Below the pieces are notes generated by a model. The model did no database searches and was not told the origin of the DNA. It saw only the letters and a program-made list of their open reading frames with translations. Below are positions 5,984 to 6,527 of a stretch of DNA of 6,527 nt, piece after piece; within the stretch, counting starts at the first letter, position 1; each line of letters opens with the position of its first letter. Origin of the DNA: JAEUPI01 sp036520715 (GTDB lineage Bacteria; Pseudomonadota; Gammaproteobacteria; Burkholderiales; Burkholderiaceae_C). Made by a program: the position numbers and the translations under genes. The stretch spans positions 1 through 6,527 of the forward strand of contig DATDJF010000037.1 in NCBI GenBank assembly GCA_036520715.1, in the 5' to 3' direction.

Positions 5984-6527
5984 GAGCGCGGCCGCTGGTT
6001 CGTCCGCGACGAGGCCATCATGGGCACCGCGATCCACGCGGAGCTGTGGCACGAAGACCCTGTGCTGGCCGAGCGGGCGCTCGACGCCGTGATGGCCGAG
6101 ATGCACCGCATCGATCGCCTGATGAGCCCGTTCAAGCCCGAGTCGGAGCTGTCGCTCGTCAATCGGGAAGCGGCCCACGCCTGCGTGCCGGTGTGCGCCG
6201 AGATGTTCGGCCTGATCGCGCGCTCGCTCGAGTTCTCGCGGTTGTCCGACGGCGCGTTCGACATCACGTATGCCGGCGTCGGGCACCTGTACGACTACCG
6301 GCAGGGCATCGCGCCGGACGCGGCCGCGTTGCAGCGGGCGCGCCAGACGGTCGGCTGGCAGCACTTGGTGCTCGACGCCAAGTTGCGCACGATCCGCTTT
6401 GCGCGCGCCGGCGTGCGCATCGACCTCGGCGGCTTCGCCAAGGGCCACGTGGTCGACAACTGCATCCCGATCCTCAAGCGTTTGGGCATCGCCCACGCCG
6501 TGGTCGCCGCCGGTGGCGACAGCCGCG
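5978..6527 (+). CDS. apbE: FAD:protein FMN transferase (ApbE family), 3'-truncated by window edge
   Basis: ApbE-type flavin transferases use FAD and Mg2+ to attach FMN to a Thr or Ser of redox proteins such as Na+-NQR or NosR-type subunits. The 183 visible residues hold the N-terminal EAIMGTAIHAELW (12-24), the helix ending in HRIDRLMSPFKPESELSLVN (43-62), SDGAFDITYAGVGHLYDY (90-107), the flavin/metal-binding DLGGFAKGHVVD (149-160) and the start of the AGGD loop (178-181). The C-terminal part, with the remaining metal ligands, lies beyond the window. An in-frame ATG at 5888 would add 30 residues of Arg/Ala/Pro-rich sequence. I prefer 5978 because the first codons after 5888 have low third-position GC and conserved sequence begins only near residue 6. 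Neither start has a good Shine-Dalgarno site. No signal peptide or lipobox is seen with either start, unlike the periplasmic lipoprotein ApbEs. It is probably a separate transcription unit from the catabolic genes. Confidence 0.9.
   Translation, partial: MAERGRWFVRDEAIMGTAIHAELWHEDPVLAERALDAVMAEMHRIDRLMSPFKPESELSLVNREAAHACVPVCAEMFGLIARSLEFSRLSDGAFDITYAGVGHLYDYRQGIAPDAAALQRARQTVGWQHLVLDAKLRTIRFARAGVRIDLGGFAKGHVVDNCIPILKRLGIAHAVVAAGGDSR

Noticed and set aside
5638..5985. Small plus-strand open frames (115 and 65 codons) in the spacer
   Set aside because: Their products are Arg/Cys/Ala-rich, without a ribosome-binding site or known fold, and the longer one runs out of frame into apbE.

Overview
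The window is a GC-rich (about 70% by eye) bacterial segment with dense, co-directional plus-strand genes. The GC content, the strong third-position G/C bias and a Bug-type (TctC) periplasmic binding protein point to a betaproteobacterium of the order Burkholderiales, where Bug genes are greatly expanded. This is inference; no RNA gene or species marker is present.

Bases 1-5619 read as one catabolic gene train. The order is an acyl-CoA dehydrogenase (5' end outside the window), a class III (CaiB/BaiF) CoA-transferase, an MmgE/PrpD-family lyase, a VOC/glyoxalase-fold protein, a Bug solute-binding protein and a SnoaL-like (NTF2-fold) protein. Gaps are short: 14 bp, 17 bp, 112 bp, an ATGA overlap and 32 bp. 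A workable reading is that the Bug protein captures an organic acid in the periplasm, the CoA-transferase converts it to a CoA thioester, and the dehydrogenase introduces a double bond. The PrpD-like enzyme and the two small-fold proteins would handle related steps. The substrate cannot be read from the sequence.

Bases 5620 to about 5977 carry no convincing gene. They hold several inverted repeats, one of them terminator-like, plus an imperfect 30-bp direct repeat. The region separates the catabolic train from an unrelated gene.

Bases 5978-6527 are the 5' part of an ApbE-type FAD:protein FMN transferase gene that runs off the right edge.

I see no mobile element, CRISPR array, tRNA or rRNA, and no frameshift. 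No radically new system is evident. The points most worth following are the combination of families in the operon, the catalytic-residue pattern of the dehydrogenase, the altered metal-ligand set of the VOC protein, and the structured spacer before apbE.
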